A stretch of DNA of 64,000 nt from Cerioporus squamosus (lineage: Eukaryota; Basidiomycota; Agaricomycetes; Polyporales; Polyporaceae), in contig JABYQS010000119.1 of NCBI GenBank assembly GCA_022592435.1, positions 1-64,000 on the forward strand. Direction: 5' to 3'. The translations under genes and the position numbers were made by a program. A model generated the notes under the pieces. It made no database searches, had not been told where the DNA came from, and saw nothing but the letters and a program-made list of their open reading frames with translations. Shown here one piece after another: positions 60,698 to 64,000 of the stretch (its first letter is position 1; the number at the start of each line of letters is the position of its first letter).

Positions 60698-61087
60698 ATG
60701 GATGCTTATCATCATGTATCACCTACCTGCAGCCATTGCTCCGCTCATCCTCACGTCAAGTGGACAACGCTAGGAACGAAGTGTTACGTTTGTGCTGCGG
60801 AAGCCCGAGCGGCTGCCCAGGCCGCCCAGAGAGCAGAGGCGGCACGCAAGGCAGCAGAAGCCTCGCGAGCAGTCGCGGTGGCGGCTCAGCAGGCTGCAGC
60901 TGCCGAACGAGCACTCGCCGCTCAGCAGGCCAGGGCGGCGGCTCAGCAGGTGGCGGCGGCTCAACAGGCGCAACAGGCTGCTAACCACCAAGTCGCGGCC
61001 GCCAACAGGCAGATCAACGCTGCATGGCAAGCCCGCGGGGTCGCTGCGGTCGCTCGTAATTATGCGGCGCATGGAAAGAAGACATAG
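60698..61087 (+). CDS. Small CxxC/alanine-glutamine-rich protein
   Basis: An unspliced frame of 129 codons starting MDAYHHVSPTCSHCSAHPHV. The first ~32 residues have two CxxC pairs (CSHC and CYVC, 14 residues apart) that could bind zinc. The rest is almost only A, Q, R, E and K (AAQAAQRAEAARKAAEASR, AAQQARAAAQQVAAAQQ), a strong predicted helix or coiled coil, ending in a basic AAHGKKT. The family is unknown to me. The frame remains open upstream to 60677 without an ATG. Low-complexity composition is the main caution; the CxxC head and the clean start argue for a real gene. Confidence 0.5.
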   Translation: MDAYHHVSPTCSHCSAHPHVKWTTLGTKCYVCAAEARAAAQAAQRAEAARKAAEASRAVAVAAQQAAAAERALAAQQARAAAQQVAAAQQAQQAANHQVAAANRQINAAWQARGVAAVARNYAAHGKKT

Positions 61088-61361
61088 AGCCCTGGTTTCG
61101 TGTATAATTGAGCCATGTTGATCCTAGACCCTTCTGGTTGGATGCGCTTTGGATGAGCAATATCATAGTTCCGGTCCTCCGAGTTGTCAAGCATTGTCTA
61201 GCGTTCCTCTAACTACTATCTTCCGCAGAACAAGAGGCAGGCTTGCGAGCCTAGTCCTGGCTACAGTTCTTGCTGCCCTTCACTGGCAGGAGTGGCGTGG
61301 GACTTCTCGTCAGGGCAAGCTTGGGCGTTGCTGCTCCACGAATCCGCTAGCTGCGCCCGGC

Positions 61362-63146
61362 ATGCATCGAATTACTACCTCGTAAGTGGTCCATCTCGAT
61401 ACTGAGCAGTATGAGCTTACCGATATGTAGGTTACTAGACCTCGACGACTACTTCCTTATCCGCCTTCTGGAGCATTTGAAGGCGACTGACTACTATGCA
61501 GGACTGAGCGCCAAAGGTCCTTCAAGCACCTGCCGTTGGATGCGTGGATTGTCTATGTCCGTGCTCTTCAGTCACTGCAGACAGCATATCAACGCTGCGG
61601 ACGCATCGACCCTTTGGCCCCACGTCAGGTAAGTCTTCGTGGGTTATCTGCGGGCGCTGGCGCTGAAACCTGAACAGGACCATCGAGCTCTGTTGTCGTT
61701 GTCGCGATGGATATTTTACAGTGCCTGATTGGGAGAACTATATGGTGCAAGACTCGGACGTGATCTGTGGCGCATTCGTGACTCCGAGTCTTCACGATGT
61801 TCTGCGCAACATGCCCCAGCTGTCTACCATGGTCCATCGTCATGCGTCCTGTCCATTCCCACTGGTTTGGCCATGGTCTCCCCTGGGATACTTATCGTGT
61901 GCAGCTTCCTCTCTCTCCCACAACTGTCACGGTTGGTGTTGGATCGCGTTCATGTTTGTCCGAGGCCGCCGAACAACCCGGCACTTCAGGTACACCCATC
62001 GACGCCGATATCCTGTTTCGAATATCTTCTACCCAACATCCGGGACCCATACAGTCGATCGTCCGAAATTGAAGCACTGGACCGCGTACTTCGGTTCCTC
62101 CATCCTTCGCTAGAGACGCTATCGCTTCCCGCTGAGCCGTCACCCATGGAAACGATCGCATCGCTGGATTGGCCTCGCCTGCGCGAGCTCAGATTGCGAG
62201 GTCTCCGTTGGACGGCTCCGAAGCTTCCCATAGTCGGTCTCTTCTCGCGCATGACCAATCTGCGCGTCCTGTCTCTCGAGCTGATGGAAGAGGAAGGCGC
62301 GAGTGCAACGGCGCTCTGGCCCCGGGGTTTCCCTGCGTCATATCCATGGCCGTACCTCGAGAATCTCTCGGCATCTCACCCGGATCCCGAGGACGAAATA
62401 TACGCGCACCTACCGCCGACTATGCAAACCCTCATGCTGCGGTCTTGGCCGCACCAGTGCATCCGAAGTTGGCAAAAGGTCAACTATGATCCTGACACGC
62501 TCAGGCCGTATCGGCCTCCGCCGTCGCCGTCGACGATGCTTCGCGTCCTGCAGCGATGTTATACGCCCCACCTATGCATGCTTGGAGTGGAGTACTACTC
62601 TGACTACGCCGAGTTTTCGCTCCTCTCGCATATAGCGTCGAACTTCCCTCTGTTGACTACGCTCGAACTCCATCGGTACAGGCCTGATGGTGATGCGAAC
62701 ATTCTAGTGGTAAGTTTCTGTCCACTTCCTGAGATGGGGAACGGAGCCTAATGCGGACTGAACATCAGCGCGACATCGCCCGTCCCTTGGCATCGCTATC
62801 TGAACTTCGTAACTTGAAAGTCCACTTGAACCTCCCAGAGATGTCTCCTCCAATGCTCGACCGTCGCAAGGGACGCTACCTCTGGATAGAGCAGGATGTT
62901 CCTGGTTTCGAGCAGAGTCTTCTCGCAAGTGCAACCGAGTTTGCGGAAGTGCTTAGCCCACGGTTGCAGGAAGTATGGCACTTTCTGTACATGTGGCACC
63001 AGCTGCTATGGCGTAGGTACGATGTCATCCGTGCCGTAGGTGATAGAGTGGGAGTCGCTGGGGTGACCAACGACGTATACGAGACCGAGGTGAGCATCCG
63101 TTGTTCCAGGCAGTTTATTGTTCTGATCTCGTTTCAGTGGCGATGA
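61362..63146 (+). pseudogene. F-box-like gene, probably frameshifted
   Basis: Exon 1 (61362-61381) splices to 61431-61628: MHRITTSLLDLDDYFLIRLL, EHLKATDYYAGLSAKG, then STCRWMRGLSMSVLFSHC, an F-box-like start common in mushroom fungi. A third exon begins after CTGAACAG near 61678 (TIELCCRCRDGYFTVPDWEN, DVLRNMPQLSTMV). Between ~61830 and ~61930 the family sequence moves between frames (GHGLPWDTYRVQ in one, LSLPQLSRLVLDRVHVCPRP in another) and no intron with good sites repairs this. The frame then stays open to 62709 (LRELRLRGLRW, FPLLTTLELHRY), splices to 62769-63089 (RDIARPLASLSELRNLKVHL) and ends at 63146. It is probably a decayed paralogue, though a sequencing error is possible. Confidence 0.5.
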
Positions 63147-64000
63147 ATACGATGCATGGGACTCCGGGAGCTGGATACTCGCCTGGAAGCGCACTGATGA
63201 TGTGATCATACTCGTTGCTGCTCTCATCGCTCTGATCACCGATCTATGGCAGCTTCCCTCTGGTGTACACATGCGAAGAACCAGCAAGGCGGACACAGTC
63301 GGTCCAAATTTAACGGGTTCATATGGCCAGCGTGCGAGACGTGCCACATCCTCGACTGTATGTCAATTTACTGCACTAGCCTATTGAGCCAGAGCCCTCC
63401 CGTCTCGCACCGACATGATATCACACGAGCACTGACAAGTATCTCCAAGCTGACGACGCACAGTCAATTGCACGACAAGGGCCTGGCCATAACCACGCCG
63501 TCTATCAGTGCTACCGCCTGCGGGATGCGGATCTCCTGGAGCTCCTTCTGTCTCGGCTGACGGTTTTATCTTAGTGTACGATGGACGCAGTGGCCTCACC
63601 GGAGGCCCGACGATTGACTCAGCAAAGTTGGACCCAGGTTGGACCTATGTACAAGTTTCAACCCCAGCGGTTCTGGTACCATGGGCGGGCCTCCGACGAA
63701 ACGTGGAGAACTTCGTCGGGAAACCGTCAATGGTGATCCCAGTATACGACAGATCTCGTAGAGATCTATAGGGTTGGTAGGTGTTTGTCACCGCACGATA
63801 ACATATACAGAATTGAGTAATACTCTGTAGATTCGTGGGGAAGGGGCTGGGGAGCACGGTAGCGCACCGTAGAGCTGGCACCGGGGTTCTGTAGAGGTCG
63901 ATAGAGCCCGCACTACGGGTCTATCGAGCTCTACAGAACCTAGCAGGGGCCTCTACCGTGCATGGCATCCAAACGGCCGCTTCGACGGCATTCGAGAGCA
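63147..64000. other. Right edge, no supported gene
   Basis: About 850 bp without a convincing frame. It contains a ~98-bp imperfect palindrome at 63864-63961. Confidence 0.5.
63864..63961. repeat. 98-bp imperfect palindrome
   Basis: A left arm of ~45 bases (GCACCGTAGAG onward, through TTCTGTAGAGGTCGATAGA) pairs with the right arm (GGGTCTATCGAGCTCTACAG, ending CTCTACCGTGC) around a short CACTA centre, with some mismatches. It could be a mobile-element end, a MITE-like element or a cruciform; no coding frame covers it. Confidence 0.65.

Overview
The window reads as nuclear DNA of a filamentous basidiomycete, most likely an Agaricomycete. Most genes are cut by many introns of about 45-65 nt with GTNNGT-like donors. 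The content is typical of mushroom genomes: F-box/leucine-rich proteins, FunK1-type kinases, a copper-fist factor and a large CACTA-like DNA transposon. I see no rRNA, CRISPR array or bacterial-type operon. tRNAs were only searched for by eye.

1-9767 is one apparently complete CACTA-like element. It starts and ends with the same 16-bp inverted repeat, has an inner ~30-bp subterminal inverted repeat, and carries a small 3-exon gene, a 13-exon Tnp2-like transposase gene and a 7-exon gene of unknown function.

9821-16848 (copy A) and 41735-49015 (copy B) are the two halves of a ~7 kb direct segmental duplication, about 32 kb apart. Each has an F-box gene followed by a FunK1-type kinase gene. Copy B runs into a complete copper-fist gene; copy A stops after its last 42 codons, so B looks like the source. 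The two kinase genes carry different single-base deletions, so each looks broken. Similarity along the copies is patchy, which suggests gene conversion.

16849-41535 is mostly ordinary single-copy sequence: a FYVE protein (-), a serine/proline-rich unknown protein (-), a MEI4/Rec24-like meiotic gene (-), a GFA-domain protein (+), a PHD-finger protein (-), a Dnmt2-type tRNA methyltransferase (+), translation factor eIF5 (+) and a UBE2W-type E2 enzyme (-). A 4-kb GC-rich stretch (20524-24540) has no supported gene. The convergent gap 30442-32360 holds ten ACGCGT hexamers.

49016-64000 holds the copper-fist gene (-), the spliceosomal helicase PRP16/DHX38 (-, many exons), an unrelated F-box gene (+), a small CxxC/alanine-rich protein (+), an F-box-like gene with frame breaks (+) and a 98-bp imperfect palindrome at the right edge. 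Exon borders were worked out by hand from GT/AG sites, reading phase and protein-family sense; they are predictions.
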